This document shows positions 35,480 to 58,871 of a stretch of DNA of 64,000 nt, one piece after another. A program made the position numbers and the translations under genes. Below the pieces are notes generated by a model. The model did not search any database, was not told the origin of the DNA, and was given only the letters and a program-made list of their open reading frames with translations. The first letter of the stretch is position 1; each line of letters opens with the position of its first letter. The DNA is from Danio rerio (Eukaryota > Chordata > Actinopteri > Cypriniformes > Danionidae): assembly GCF_049306965.1 (NCBI RefSeq), contig NC_133193.1, positions 20,478,501 through 20,542,500 on the forward strand. The letters are read 5' to 3'.

Positions 35480-35977
35480 CTGGGAAGGGTTTAGTTTGGC
35501 CGCAGTTTTAGTTCATGTGGATTAGGCTTAGGTGTGGCTCACTTTTGGGCTATCTGGTTAAAGACTGGTCTTAACATGGTTTAATTATGGCTCAGTTTTG
35601 GTTCCAAATATTATCTTGATCTGGTCCGGTTGAGGGCCAGTTATGGCCCACATAGCAAAATTTCTCTGGCCCAGCTCTGGCCCACACAATCAGCCTTTTG
35701 CTTGGCCCACATGCCGCAGTGAATTACGGTACATGACTGGACCAAGTCTGGCTTCCAGACAATGACCATTCATGTGCCATAACTGGCCCAGTTCAGGCCC
35801 AGTTATGGGTTACTAACTTGGCTAAGACCTGGCCCAGATATGGTCCGTGTTTGGCCCTTGCCTGGAAGCCAGACTTGGCCCAGTCATGTACCGTAATTCA
35901 CTGCGGCATGTGGGCCAAGTGAAAGCTGATTGTGTGGGCCAGAGCTGGGCCAGATATATTTTGCTATGTGGGTAGTG
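35480..35977. repeat. Right subterminal repeats and foldback terminus of the CACTA element
   Basis: TGGCCCA/TGGGCCA boxes begin near 35490 and become dense from 35620. From about 35643 to 35977 the region is a palindrome of two roughly 110-bp arms. CCCACATAGCAAAATTTC at the left arm is matched by the reverse of GCTATGTGGGTAGTG at the right. Both arms share GTACATGACTGG/CCAGTCATGTAC and CCGCAGTGAATTACGG. It may be a normal part of this terminus or a small CACTA derivative placed at the end. Confidence 0.75.
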
Positions 35978-36144
35978 ACTATAAATGACTTTATGATTTT
36001 TTTCTTTTCAGTAGGTTATGGATAAAATATGGTAATTCTTATGGTTTAATAAAAATAAATAGATCTTTGGAAATCACCAGGCGACCCCCCTTCATTGTCC
36101 CACGACCCCTCGGGGGGTCCTGACCCCCACTTTGAGAACCACTG
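35978..36144 (+). mobile_element. hAT element, right part
   Basis: Ends CCCACTTTGAGAACCACTG, the inverted counterpart of the CAGGGGTTCCCAAACTTT end at 21986, preceded by CGACCCCTCGGGGGGTCC. It is followed by CTCTACAG (36145-36152), which differs at one base from CTATACAG before the left end. Together the two parts total about 0.5 kb, so the hAT element was non-autonomous. Confidence 0.82.
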
Positions 36145-36152
36145 CTCTACAG

Positions 36153-36734
36153 AACATCATCACAACATCAGCAACATCACACAAACATGCAGTTGTAGTT
36201 TTAACGTTAAAGATCATGGGTGAAATAAGTAATGTTAGCTTGACAGCTGGCAGTGTTTGGAGAAAATCATTAAAAAGATGTAAACATAGATGTAAACAAA
36301 AAAAAGCATTGGTATAAATTAAACTAACAATCCCATAATTTAGGTAGTACATTCAAGTATTTATACAACTTAATTACATTTTTGTTTAAAAACACTGCAA
36401 AGATTAAAAGAAAAAAGATTGATCTAATATAAAAAGATAAATATGCACTGAAATGAAATTACAATCTAATAATCTAATAATGAAATGCAATAAAATAATA
36501 TTACAATCTAAATATAAATTACAATATAAATATAATAATAAATACATATAAATTCTGATTAAGTCAAATAAATAAATTACCAAAAACTGATTAAAATGAA
36601 TAAACAATAAAAAGATTATAAGAGAACAATACATACAAATTGGCAATACATGTAAATAAATTTGCAATTAAATACAAAAACGCAGAAAATGTGTAATAAT
36701 AATAAGCTATTTAAGAAATAAATTATTATATTAT
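36153..36734. other. AT-rich intergenic sequence
   Basis: Very AT-rich DNA with short degenerate repeats of AATAAAT and ACAATCTAA type. No gene or element ends recognised. Confidence 0.55.
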
Positions 36735-37093
36735 TCACTCATTATCTTTTCAGCTTAGTCCTTTTATTAATCAGGGGTCGCCACAGTGGAATGTACTGCC
36801 AACTTATCCAGCTTATGTTTTATGCAGTGTATGCCCTTCCAGCCAAAACCCAACACTGGGAAACACCCACACACTTTTGTATTCACACACATATGGCCAA
36901 TATACTTATTCAGTTCACCTAGGGCGCATGTCTTTAGACTGTGGGGAAAACCAGAGCACTCAGAGGAAAGCCACACAAACACAGGGAGAATTTGCAAACT
37001 CCATTAAGAAGTGCCAACTGACCCAGCCAGGGCTCAAACCTGTGACCTTCTTGCTTCGAGGCGATCGTTCAACCCACTGTGCCACCATGCTGC
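36735..37093 (-). mobile_element. DANA-type V-SINE copy
   Basis: Reverse-complement DANA: it starts with the tail side (CAGCTTAGTCCTTTTATTAA), passes the core (CATGTCTTTAGACTGTGGGG) and ends with the tRNA-like head near CACTGTGCCACCATGCTGC. About 80% similar by eye to the copy at 15697. Confidence 0.88.
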
Positions 37094-38205
37094 TTATCTC
37101 TGAGCATAGTATAGCTATTTTAGAATGGTGGTCCCTTTTAAAGGGATAGTTCACACAAAAATTTCTTCATCATTTACTCAAATTCACATCAACAATTCAT
37201 AGTTTTCCTTTCCCCTTTAACATATCGATTCTCAATATCGTTACTATCTGTGACATTGTTTTCTACAGTAGGAAGGAACATGAGCATTGTCTGATTAATA
37301 AGCAGCAAATAATTATGTCTGGGCAAAGGCGTTTATTTCCGTCAGCATTGTGGAGTGAATGTACCACTGAACTTGTATGTGGCTCATACCAACAATTTTC
37401 CTCCTGCTTTCACACACACAGCAGAATTCCTGCTATTTCCTGGTCATGTTACAACTTCTCATTGCAAAAAAAAAAAAAAAAAAGGAACACAATTTCTGGC
37501 ATTTTAAAAGGGCCTGTTCACACATGATCTCTTTACTGCAATTTACCAGTACCAGAAAAAGATTGTATATGTAAAAGCGGCCATTAACATCCAAAACATG
37601 AGCTGTATATTGTACAATTAAAATGATAACAATTATTAAGTTATTCACCTAAAAATATGAGTAAATAAGAAAAAATAAGGCACAATAAAAAACTGTAAAA
37701 TTTATAGTAAATGCTGTAGTATTGTACTGCAGTAAAATACTTGAATTACAATCGGTTTTGGTTACTCTATAGTTGCTCTTGTAACACGAAAAATATGCTA
37801 ATATAAGCAAACGACACAAATACTGTAGTTTTCCACAACGATATGTTACATTATACTACAATACACCACCACAGTTTGCTGTATTAAAAAAAAATTATAT
37901 TAAAGTATTTATGACAGTTTATCAGATGACAATTAACATTACAGCTTACTGAAGCATTCCCTATCTAAGTGTTGTAAATATTATAATATATACTGTTGAA
38001 TATACTTTACTATAAAAGACTATGGAACAACGTAGTTTTTATTATATATTAATATAGTACTTTTTCACGTGGAATGAATTTATTACAAAATAGATACAAG
38101 TGAAAAAAATAAATAAATAAAATACGGCAAATAAGCAAATAAGCAAATAAGCGTGTTACAATGTAACTTAAATGAAACCAAATATTTTTCTCTCTTTATA
38201 GTATA
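37094..38205. other. Intergenic sequence upstream of rab11a
   Basis: Contains a GGGATAGTTCACAC MITE fragment at 37141, an A-run of about 17 bases at 37466-37482, and AT-rich sequence with CTGTAGTATTGTACTGCAG-like degenerate inverted repeats around 37700-38060. A short CAAATAAG triplication sits at 38127-38151. No gene seen. Confidence 0.45.
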
Positions 38206-38206
38206 A

Positions 38207-38772
38207 ATTATGGAGTCAGATCAGTCTAAAAATACATTTACAAAATAGGATTCATACATGCATAGCACAATTCACATTTACAAAATCCAATTTGGATTTA
38301 CACACAATTTGTGATTTTACAAGTAAACATCCTAATATTTTCGCCAAATGAATTGGATTTGTGTATATATGAATCGTGTTTTGAACTTAGGAATCGATTT
38401 GTGTATTTATGAATTGTGTGTTGAACTTACAAATTGGATTTGTGCAATTATTAATCATGTTTTGAACTTACTAACTGGATTTGTGTATTTATGAATCATG
38501 TTTTGAACTTACGAGCTGGATTTGTGCATTTATGAATCATGTTTTGAATTTAATAATTGAATTTGTGCATTTATAAATTGTGTTTTGAATTTGTGAATTT
38601 GATTTCTATTTATGAACTGTGTTTTTAATTTTATGAATTGGATTTATGTATTTACGAATTGTGTTTAGAACATACAAATTGGATTTTGTAAATGTGTATT
38701 GTTTTGTGAATATATGAATCATATTTTGTAAATGTATTATTTTTGAGACTGATCTGGCTCCATAATAAATTG
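38207..38772. mobile_element. Inverted-repeat element with internal tandem repeats
   Basis: Inverted ends TTATGGAGTCAGATCAGTCT at 38209 and AGACTGATCTGGCTCCATAA near 38746-38765. Between them, from about 38340 to 38740, a unit of roughly 45-50 bp (GGATTTGTGTATTTATGAAT then GTGTTTTGAACTTAC) is repeated about eight times with divergence. It is immediately upstream of the rab11a promoter region. Superfamily not determined. Confidence 0.65.
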
Positions 38773-38889
38773 GCTCAATTGAGACGGTGGTTCCTTACAA
38801 AAACATATGTCTTATACTTCATTATATAAAATGCCCTTGGTGAACAGAAATAATACACAATGAATAAAAATAATAAATAATCCTGCTTT

Positions 38890-39084
38890 TATTTTGACAG
38901 TCTGTAAGGGCCCTCACCCGGAACACTTGAGGAGATGTTCTCTGGTTCGCCTGCTCGCTAAGCCGTTAGCATGGCTACTGCCTAATCACAGACAGACTGC
39001 AGTGCCGCAGCGGAGAGGACAGCGACGGGTCGCCTCCACTTTCCTTCACATTCTTCCATTGTTTGCGCTTTTGTTTTGATCGAG
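38890..39084 (+). promoter_or_regulatory. rab11a: rab11a promoter-proximal region and 5' untranslated sequence
   Basis: GC-rich, CpG-containing segment directly before the rab11a start codon, between AT-rich flanks. No TATA box stands out, as expected for a housekeeping gene. The exact transcription start cannot be read from sequence. Confidence 0.6.
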
Positions 39085-43880
<4,796 letters not shown>

Positions 43881-44720
43881 CGACTCCTGTACCGAATCCA
43901 CCCCCCCCCCCCCCAAATCCCCCACACGCCCACCTGCAACACCCCCTCCTCCCCTCCTCTTCAAGACTGCTTTGGGTCTGAGATGCAGCTGCACAACTAG
44001 GCTTGAGCACAGAGGCCGGTTCCAAAGCTGAGTCTCAAAGGGTCACCACCTGCAGTCTGGACTAAGCTTGTTGTTTTTTTTGGTTGTTTTTTTTTTTCGG
44101 TTGGTTTTCTCCTTCCTGCCATGGTAGGCTTTTATATTGCAGAATTTTAATAATCATTTGTGCCGATCTTCACTGAAATGTCTTAATATATAATTTCATT
44201 CGCAAACGTGTGAGGTTCACTCATGTATGTCTTTAGTAGCAGCCCCCTCGTCACTGTCGTGTCTGGGGTGGAGGGGAGAAACGTGCAGTATTGGAGGTTT
44301 TGCTATATTTAATGTTGTGATTGTAGAAAGATGATGTACCTGATAGATGTTAGATGATGATTAGGGCCCAAAGACCACAGTCTTCACCTTTTTTGTCCAT
44401 CTTCCAAGTATGGTTTACATTCGCATTCCCACTTCCTTCATGCATTCGGCACGGGGCGGCATTGAATTTCACCATCAGGCACGTAGCTTCTGCGCTCTTT
44501 TCTCTTGGCCATCATGTGCTTCTTTTGCATTGAGGTAGATTAGTGGTTTTAGTGCCTTTTTTGATGAACGTCACGTGCGGATGCTTTCATGCATGTGCTT
44601 TACTGCTGTCCGTGCCGGTGCTGCGAGGCCTTCATCACACGCTCGAATATAGTCTTATAGACCTTCTCTTTCGCTGTCACCAGCCCTTTCAGCTGTAGTC
44701 TTGGAGAAGCTTCAGTTTCT

Positions 44721-44726
44721 AATAAA
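44721..44726 (+). promoter_or_regulatory. rab11a: Possible proximal rab11a polyadenylation signal
   Basis: AATAAA 841 bp after the stop codon. Confidence 0.45.
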
Positions 44727-46305
44727 CAAAAACTGATGTCATAATTCATGAAGAGGGGAATGTTGTATTTGAAACACTACCACAAATGTTTTCAGTGTGA
44801 AATGAGGGAAAAGAGACTTCCTCTACATGTAACATGTTCATAACCGCAAACACGTCATGATTTTGCAGGTCACACTCTGGCATTAAAGTCATGGTTCACC
44901 TAAAAATTGAAATTCTGCTGTTTGTTTACTGACTATATTTCAGCAGTAGAATGTCAGAACAGATCTTTTTTAAGTGGAAACTACAGCTTAGTCTTTTAAA
45001 AGAACAAAATAAATACCTTTGGCTCCTGATTTCCTGAGCAAACTAAATGTCGAGTGAAAGTATGATCCACCAAAACAAAGGTTTCAGCTAAAAATCTACT
45101 TTAATTATCTACCAAAGGTAAAAAGTCAGGTAAATCAGCAGCGAATGTTCAGTTTTAGTTGAACTATCCTTGAGAGTCAGAACAAGAAAACACAAAACAG
45201 CGGCCAGTCGATGGCCACATCACATGAGAGCACTCTAGGGAATAGACTGGATACTTTCTTTCTTTATTTTTTTGCACTGAATGTAAAATATATCCCGATT
45301 AGATTTTTTTTCCCTCCCGCCACTACAGTAGTAATGACCTTAAGACGTGTAACTTATATTTATTCTGTGGTAGTCATTTAAATCCAGTTGTTAGCCTTCA
45401 ATCTGGAAGCGATGGGACTCGTTAAGATCATTTCTGAATGTATTATGTGTTTTAGCCTACACTATGTCTTCGTCTTGATTCCAGCAGATGGGGCAAAACC
45501 ACCACAAGCTGTGATGCTCGTCTTCGCTTAATGGCTGTCTGCTCAATTTACTCGGTGTGACGTGAAATATCAGTAAAGGCTGAACTAATAATGCATGTTA
45601 TATAACGGGTGACCTCGGAGAGGAAGAATACTGTAGACCTCAGCATCTTAGTCTGCAAATCCCGAAGTCATTTATTTTCACTTTGGATATCGATCCCTTT
45701 GACTTTAATTAGCCGAGCCCTAGGTAAAAAAAAACAACAACATAGTTTGCTACGATCATTCTTAACAGTATGAGAACACATTCCAGGTGGAATCGAAGGC
45801 CCTTAAAGGCTGCAATGTAATTAGCCAATCAGACTGAAGCGACATTACTGCGTAAGTGCATGTGAGTCATTTTACTGTTTCCTATATCTCCTAAAGTTAA
45901 ACTCTAGATCTTCTAAGCAACACATCGAGGTTATTACAGTACTTGTCTCCATCGGAAAGAAAACGCCTCATGATTTTACGAGCGTTAGGGTCTGTTAGCG
46001 TCGACTTAGTGACCCTGACTCTTATTGTAAGACTGTTCTTTAAAGGCAGGGGTCTCTGATGCTAACAGGGGCCAGTGCCAATGATGTGAGGGTACAGATG
46101 GCACAACCATGACCTGCCCATGCATTGCACATAGCTGCCGTGATTACCGGATATTACTTTTTCTGACTGTCGGATCTTTCACGTATTGCCTCCAGAATCT
46201 CATTTCTTTTTCCTTTCTTTTGTCTGCACTGTACTGTGATTTACTTTTTTATTGTTATGATTATACTATTACTCTTGTCCACTGTAATTCCAATTTAAAA
46301 GAGCA

Positions 46306-46311
46306 AATAAA
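46306..46311 (+). promoter_or_regulatory. rab11a: Possible distal rab11a polyadenylation signal
   Basis: AATAAA about 2.4 kb after the stop codon, at the border between unique and repeat-derived sequence. Confidence 0.5.
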
Positions 46312-46430
46312 AATATGTAGTTAATTCAAAGCGCTTCTGTGTTGCTCATAAATTAAGGCTTTCTTTAAGCACAGAGTTGTCATTTCACGCGGTTTCTTTA
46401 CCAAAAGTGATTTTATTTGTCAACTTTATT

Positions 46431-47539
46431 TTAAAGGCATAGTTCACGCAAAATGATCAGTTTGTCATTATTTACTCAAGTTGTTTCAAACCTGTTTGAC
46501 TTTGTTTTCTTCTGTTAAACATAAAAAAAAGATGTTTGGCACAAAGCTGGCAGCCTGTATAGTTTTACTTCCATAATATTTGTTTTTTTCTATTAAAGTC
46601 AATGGTTACATTGGTTTTGAACAATATTTTTGTGTTCAAAAGAAGAAAGAAACTCTTAAAATAGGGTGTCTGCGGTGTCTTAAGTTTTAGAAAGTCTTAA
46701 ATCACAAAAGTTAGTCTTAAATCTACCGAAATGTTGTAGGTCTTTAATCTTTTTTTAACCGGTCTTAATTGTTCTTTGTTCATGTATAGCTTGCCAATCT
46801 GGCCATTAACACCCATACAATCACCAACAATCCATCTCAATATAACTTCACTTTTTATTTTAAAGTGGCATTTAATTACGCTATAGCATATACTTACTGC
46901 TGAGGATACTGACCTGACCTACATTTTTTTTATTATTAAATTATTATTATTGTAAGCTGAAGTAATTGACAGCTATGTTTGGTTCTATTCTTGGTAAGTG
47001 TTATTGGGTTTGTGAATGGATGTATTTTATAATTAATAAAAAAATACTCAAACATAAATATTATTATTGTATTATTAAATTAATAATTTTTCATAGGATT
47101 TTTTTTGTAATTGGGATATTTAAAAAAAATCTAACTAATATGTTATTCAGAATGGTTTTAAAAAATTTCTTAAATTTTACTTGGTGAAACCTGCAGAAAC
47201 CCTGTAAAAGTTTGGAACCACTTGAGGGTGAGTAAAGCAGTGGTTACACCCCATAGACTTCCATTCAAATGAATGTGACGTGCAACAAGTTTCACAGTTC
47301 GCCATGTTGCAAAGTTCAAGCTTGGTGATCTCTGATCTGTGAAATCAAAGATCAAATCATGACATCAGTGTCTAGATATTTAAAATCTGGACCAATCACT
47401 AGCTTTTTTGTAATGTCTAGTCATCTTGTTTAATCCCGCCCCTTTTTGCAGCTCCGTACGACAGAATTTTGCATGCACAAACTCGAGTGTGACCATGGCA
47501 TAAATAGAGTAAATTTCCATTTTTGGGTGAACTATTTAA
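46431..47539. mobile_element. Palindromic MITE of the GGGATAGTTCACCC family with an internal insert
   Basis: The left end TTAAAGGCATAGTTCACGC and the right end TTTTTGGGTGAACTATTTAA are inverted copies. Next to them, TTTCAAACCTGTTTGAC is mirrored by GTTTGGAACCACTTGAGGG. Extra AT-rich sequence at about 46670-47190 separates the arms and probably represents another insertion. Confidence 0.6.
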
Positions 47540-47895
47540 CTTGAGGTGTCCTTGTTACTCATGTTCCATGTATTACTATAGTAATAAATTAATTACATCA
47601 ATACTTTAGTAGTTACTATAGTATTATTACACATGTTCTATGTACTTACTGTATTAATTATAATGCAACTAACCCTATGGCTGCATTTTTAAGCCAGCAG
47701 TGTAGCCAAAAATGCGAAAGTTTTTTTCTCGTGTTTAAAAAGAAAGGTATCACATTTACGCAACACTGTTTTTAAAACTTTCCACATTTACACATCTGCA
47801 AAAACATCTAAAAATGCTGCACTACATTGTTCATTGCCAGTGTTTAGTGCTGTGACTGTCACTTTAATATCTGTAAGTCTCAATTTTTGGTTGCA
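47540..47895. other. Intergenic sequence
   Basis: AT-rich sequence with TACTATAGTA-like degenerate inverted repeats; no gene seen. Confidence 0.45.
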
Positions 47896-48096
47896 TACTG
47901 AAAAAAAATAATTTGCTGTTTATTTCATAAAAATGTAAAATGAGCTGAAACAACACATTTCTTGAGTTTTTTTTGTACAACAATCTTATTGTTTTATGTT
48001 CTATCCACTCAAATTTGTTAACAATAATAAGTAAACTTAATTCCTTCATGTTGTCCCAATACAAATCAATTGTGTTGAACCCAACATTTTTAGTGT
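47896..48096. mobile_element. Short MITE, CACTGAAAAAA type
   Basis: It starts TACTGAAAAAAAATAATTT and ends CCCAACATTTTTAGTGTA, a common fish MITE. A second copy in the same orientation lies at 58872-59078; both share GAGCTGAAACAACACA and a GTTGAACCC-type 3' part. Confidence 0.6.
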
Positions 48097-48163
48097 AAAG
48101 TGAATACGTTACACTTTGCTAACCAAGCAGTAGGTAACATTTAAGAAACAACACTACTATATA

Positions 48164-49074
48164 CACTCACCTTATTAGGTACACCTGTCTAACTTATAAC
48201 TCAACTTCTTCTTCTCAACTCAATGCATTTAGGCATGTAGACATGGTCAAGATGATCATCAGAATGGGGGAAAAAAGGTGATTTAAGTGACTTTGAACGT
48301 GGCATGGTTGTTGGTGGCAGACGGGTTGGTCTGATCCACTGGGATTTTCACGCACAACCAACTCTAGCATTTACAGAGTGAAAAATAAAATATCCAGTGA
48401 GCGACAGTTCGTTACAACCGAGGTATGCATAGGAACATATCTGAACGCATACACAACACGACAAACCTTGAGGCAGATGAACTACAGCAGCAGAAGGCCA
48501 CACCAAGTACCACTCTTGTCAGCTAAGAACAGGAAACTGAGGCTGCAATTGGCACAGGCTCACCAAAATTGGACAATAGAAGATTGGAAAAACGTTGCCT
48601 GGTCTGATGAGTCTCCATTTCTGCTGCGACATTCAGATCGGGTCAGAATTTGCCATCAACAACACGAAAGCATGAATTCACCTTTCCTTGTATCAACGGT
48701 TCAGGCTGGTGATTGTGGTGTAATGCTGTGGGGGATATTTTCTTGGCACACTTTGGGCTCATCACTACCAATTGAGCATCGTGTCAATGCCACATCCTAC
48801 CTGAGTATTGTTGCTGACCACGTTCATCCCTTTATGACCACAGTGTACCCATCTTCTGTTAGCTACTTTCAGCTTTTAGCTTACTTTTTTGATGTGCAGC
48901 CGTAAAATATGCAGCAACTGCGTGATGCTATCATGTCAATAAGGGGCAAAATCTCTGAGGAATATTTCCAGTGCCTTGTTAAATATACACCACAAAGGAT
49001 TAAAGCAGTTCTGAAGACAAAAGGGGTCCAACACTGTACTAATAAGGTGTACCTAATAAAGTGGCCGGTGAATG
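48164..49074 (+). mobile_element. Tc1-like transposon, internally deleted
   Basis: Inverted ends CACTCACCTTATTAGGTACA and, read inward from 49074, CATTCACCGGCCACTTTATT, flanked by TA (48162-48163 and 49075-49076). Plus-strand pieces of a Tc1-family transposase remain: [31 protein letters not shown] (first catalytic D), GVMLWGIFSWHTLG, YLSIVADHVHPFMTTVYPSS, then a jump to NMQQLRDAIMSIRGKISEEY. The segment with the second catalytic D and the E (WPPQSPDLNP region) is missing, so it cannot be active. It lies between the convergent rab11a and megf11 genes. Confidence 0.88.
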
Positions 49075-49076
49075 TA

Positions 49077-50614
49077 CTCTGCCAATGTTGTTTGTTCACA
49101 ACACAGCTTTCATAGACTCTCATTATTGGATGTTTACACACTCAACAATACTGGTGTTTTTTTTCCCAAAAACTTGCACTTTGTTTCCAGATTTCAAACA
49201 TTGTTTATGTAAACAAACGGGAAAAAAAATGAATAAAACCTTTTATTTTTGGCTGAAAACGTGTCAACCTAACCTAACCTAAGCTTTCTAACCATACAGT
49301 AATTAGCTTAGTTAAATGAATAGTTACACTGTAACAGGGACACCTTAAAATGTTACTTTTTATTTTCATAAATTATGTCATGAAATGAAACTATTAGACT
49401 ATTTGTTAAAAAAAAAACCTAGAAAAGCATAAGGAACCACTATTGAGCTGTAGAGCTGCTAAATGTTTTGTTTTCCTCCTTTTATTCATGAATGATTGTC
49501 ACTATGCTATTGCTAATTTGATGGAATGCAGTCACTAGAACAAAACTCCAAAGCTGTAATCATCGAACAAAGCAAAACACAAGGAATGAATGGGACACGT
49601 CTCCAAATCTATTTGTACTATACTTTTCTTTTTTTTTTAGGACGCATATGAGGTCTCGTCCTGTCATGAAGCCTCTGTTGACATAAGAGCTAACATATAA
49701 TGTCGACTTTATATATTAATACTGTGCACCAATAGCACAAGCACATGAAAAGAACTGGTCACTATGAGTAATCATCATTTGTTCATCATGCTACGTTTTT
49801 AAATATGTTCAACTTTTACACTATAAAGAAAACCATCACTTCTGCACAAACAAGGTATAAATAAACATCATAAATACAACAGAGGTCTTTAAAAATGTAA
49901 ACGTACATAGAACAAACTAAACGTGATAGCTTCGAAAAGTGTAACACAAACGTAATACACACTCAAAGAATCCATAGATAGCAACAGTCATAAATTCCTA
50001 TGTACAGTAGAAAGCACCAGGTTATTACACAAATGAGCCGTGTTGTACCAGCTCATGTTGGCCCCAGGCTCTCCTCATAAACTTTTATAAATATTTCTGA
50101 GTAGGTAGATGAATGTACATTATGATAAAAGTCCTGAACAGTTCTCCTTCACATCTGGCACCCATCTTTTATACACATTAAGAACGTCTTATTTTAAACC
50201 ATGCTTCGTAGCCTGAGAACCAAACTTAGCTTAGAGGTGAAACACAAAAGAAAATGGTCACCTCTGTCTTTCTGTTCTGGATCACTGATTCCCATTGATT
50301 ATCAGTTCCAATATGCAGAGCTCTAGTCTTTAAGAATCGCCACTGAAACATCTCATATGCTCCGTTATAAACAAAATACCCCAAAAAAGCATTTGTACAC
50401 CTGTATTTCCTGATGTTATATGGTATAAAACATCTCTGAGAAAGACGAATTATCGCTGGTGTCCAAATCAGCCAGTCCCACAATCGGAAAAATAGTCTTT
50501 TCCAGTTTAATCTACTCATGCATCTGTATTGGATGACTGTTGGAGAGACGATGAAGACGGAGAGCTGAGGTCGAGAGAGTGTACCAAAAAATTCAGAGGG
50601 TCAGGATAGGGGGT
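49077..50614 (-). other. Intergenic end and probable megf11 3' untranslated region
   Basis: No coding frame is recognised. On the minus strand a candidate polyadenylation signal (AATAAA, plus-strand TTTATT near 49482) lies about 1.1 kb past the megf11 stop codon. A short CTAAC repeat lies at about 49266-49285. Confidence 0.4.
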
Positions 50615-57742
<7,128 letters not shown>

Positions 57743-58043
57743 CTAATGAGGCACAACAACACACATTCTGAGTAATTCATGACTCAACAATATTATAAAT
57801 AGCACATGATAAATGTAGGTTACAGTAATGCTCTACGGAAACTTTACAATAACAAAGGGAAGGGGACAAATAAACTGCACTTTCAAGCAAAGACAAAATC
57901 ATTTAATCACAACAAAACATTTCATTTTGATGTCCAGAGTCCATGACAATTTAAATTCGCAAAAGTCATTTTATATACACAAAAGATCAAGTTTTCTGGT
58001 TAATTAATTAATTTTACACTGATTCTAAATCACAATAAATCTA

Positions 58044-58565
58044 CACTACCTGACAGAAGTCTTGTCATCAATCCCAGTTGTAAAAGCAAATAATAACTTG
58101 TCTTCTAGTTTATTATTTGGGAAAGTGGTAGATTTTTCTGAGGAATCATCTGTTAAACTGCATCCCAAATACTGCATCCCAAATACTGCAAATATGGCAG
58201 AAGACCTATTGGAACCCACATGGACCCAAGATTCTCACATAAATCAGTCAAGTTTGGTGAAGGAAAAATCATGGTTTGGGGTTACATTCAGTATGGGGGC
58301 ATGAGAAAGATCTGCAGAGTCGATGGCAACATTAACCGCCTGAGATTTCAAGACATTTGTTGCGTATTATTACATTACAAACCACAAGAGAGGGCAAATT
58401 CTTCAGCAGGATAGAATTCCTTCTTATACTTCATCCACATCAAAGTTTTTGAAAGCAAAGAGGGTCAATGGCCAGCCCAGTCACCAGACTTGAACATTAT
58501 TGAACATGTGTGAGGATTATTATTTTTTTGATTGTTGGATAGGCCCCAAGACTTGTCAGGTAGTG
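58044..58565 (+). mobile_element. Tc1-like transposon remnant
   Basis: Inverted ends CACTACCTGACAGAAGTCTT and, inward from the right, CACTACCTGACAAGTCTTGG, with TA at 58042-58043 and 58566-58567. The interior encodes scraps of transposase in different frames: GEGKIMVWGYIQYGG, QSPDLNIIEH-like codons near 58470. About half the length of an autonomous Tc1 element, so deleted and inactive. Confidence 0.82.
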
Positions 58566-58871
58566 TATATAACAGTCATTATTATTCTTGTAATGTACCA
58601 GAACAAAAATTACAGTTGGTACACTTTTAACAGTAAAAAACAAACAAACAAACATTGCACTTAAAAACAACTGTTTTGAAATTAAATTCTTTTTTTAAAC
58701 ATAATATCATTTAGAATTTTCAGCCGTTTTAGATAATCCTTTAGAATTTTGTGACTATTTCTTCTGTATATTACTACTACTAATAATAATATTTATGTAA
58801 AATCCATCATAAACATTCTAAGAATCATTTTATGTTTCATTTGCTGTCATTTCTTTCAACCCAAAATTACA

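Larger units (their letters stand above)
22305..35977 (+). mobile_element. CACTA (EnSpm/CMC) DNA transposon with two intact genes
   Basis: The right end, read inward, starts CACTACCCACATAGCAAA. The left end near 22305 aligns to it as TACCCAGGTAGCAAAG followed on both sides by TCTGGCCCAG; its first three bases are eroded. Behind each end lie many short TGGCCCA/TGGGCCA boxes (22330-22510 and 35480-35960), the subterminal repeats typical of CACTA elements. The flanking triplets are AGT and ACT, so a 3-bp target duplication is at best decayed. Inside are a transposase gene (28194-30191) and a DUF4806 gene (30262-35318), both open. Insertions into it are a THAP-type element (22969-24963), a hAT MITE complex (26000-27709), and short elements in introns (31785-32578, 34171-34850). 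Subtracting these leaves roughly 8.5 kb of CACTA sequence. Confidence 0.85.
43881..46330 (+). other. rab11a: rab11a 3' untranslated region (inferred extent)
   Basis: About 2.4 kb without repeats or splice-like breaks, GC content above the flanking intergenic DNA, starting with a poly-C run (43901-43914). Two polyadenylation signals are present: AATAAA at 44721 and AATAAA at 46306, the latter followed by repeat-rich sequence. Use of either or both is plausible. Confidence 0.55.
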
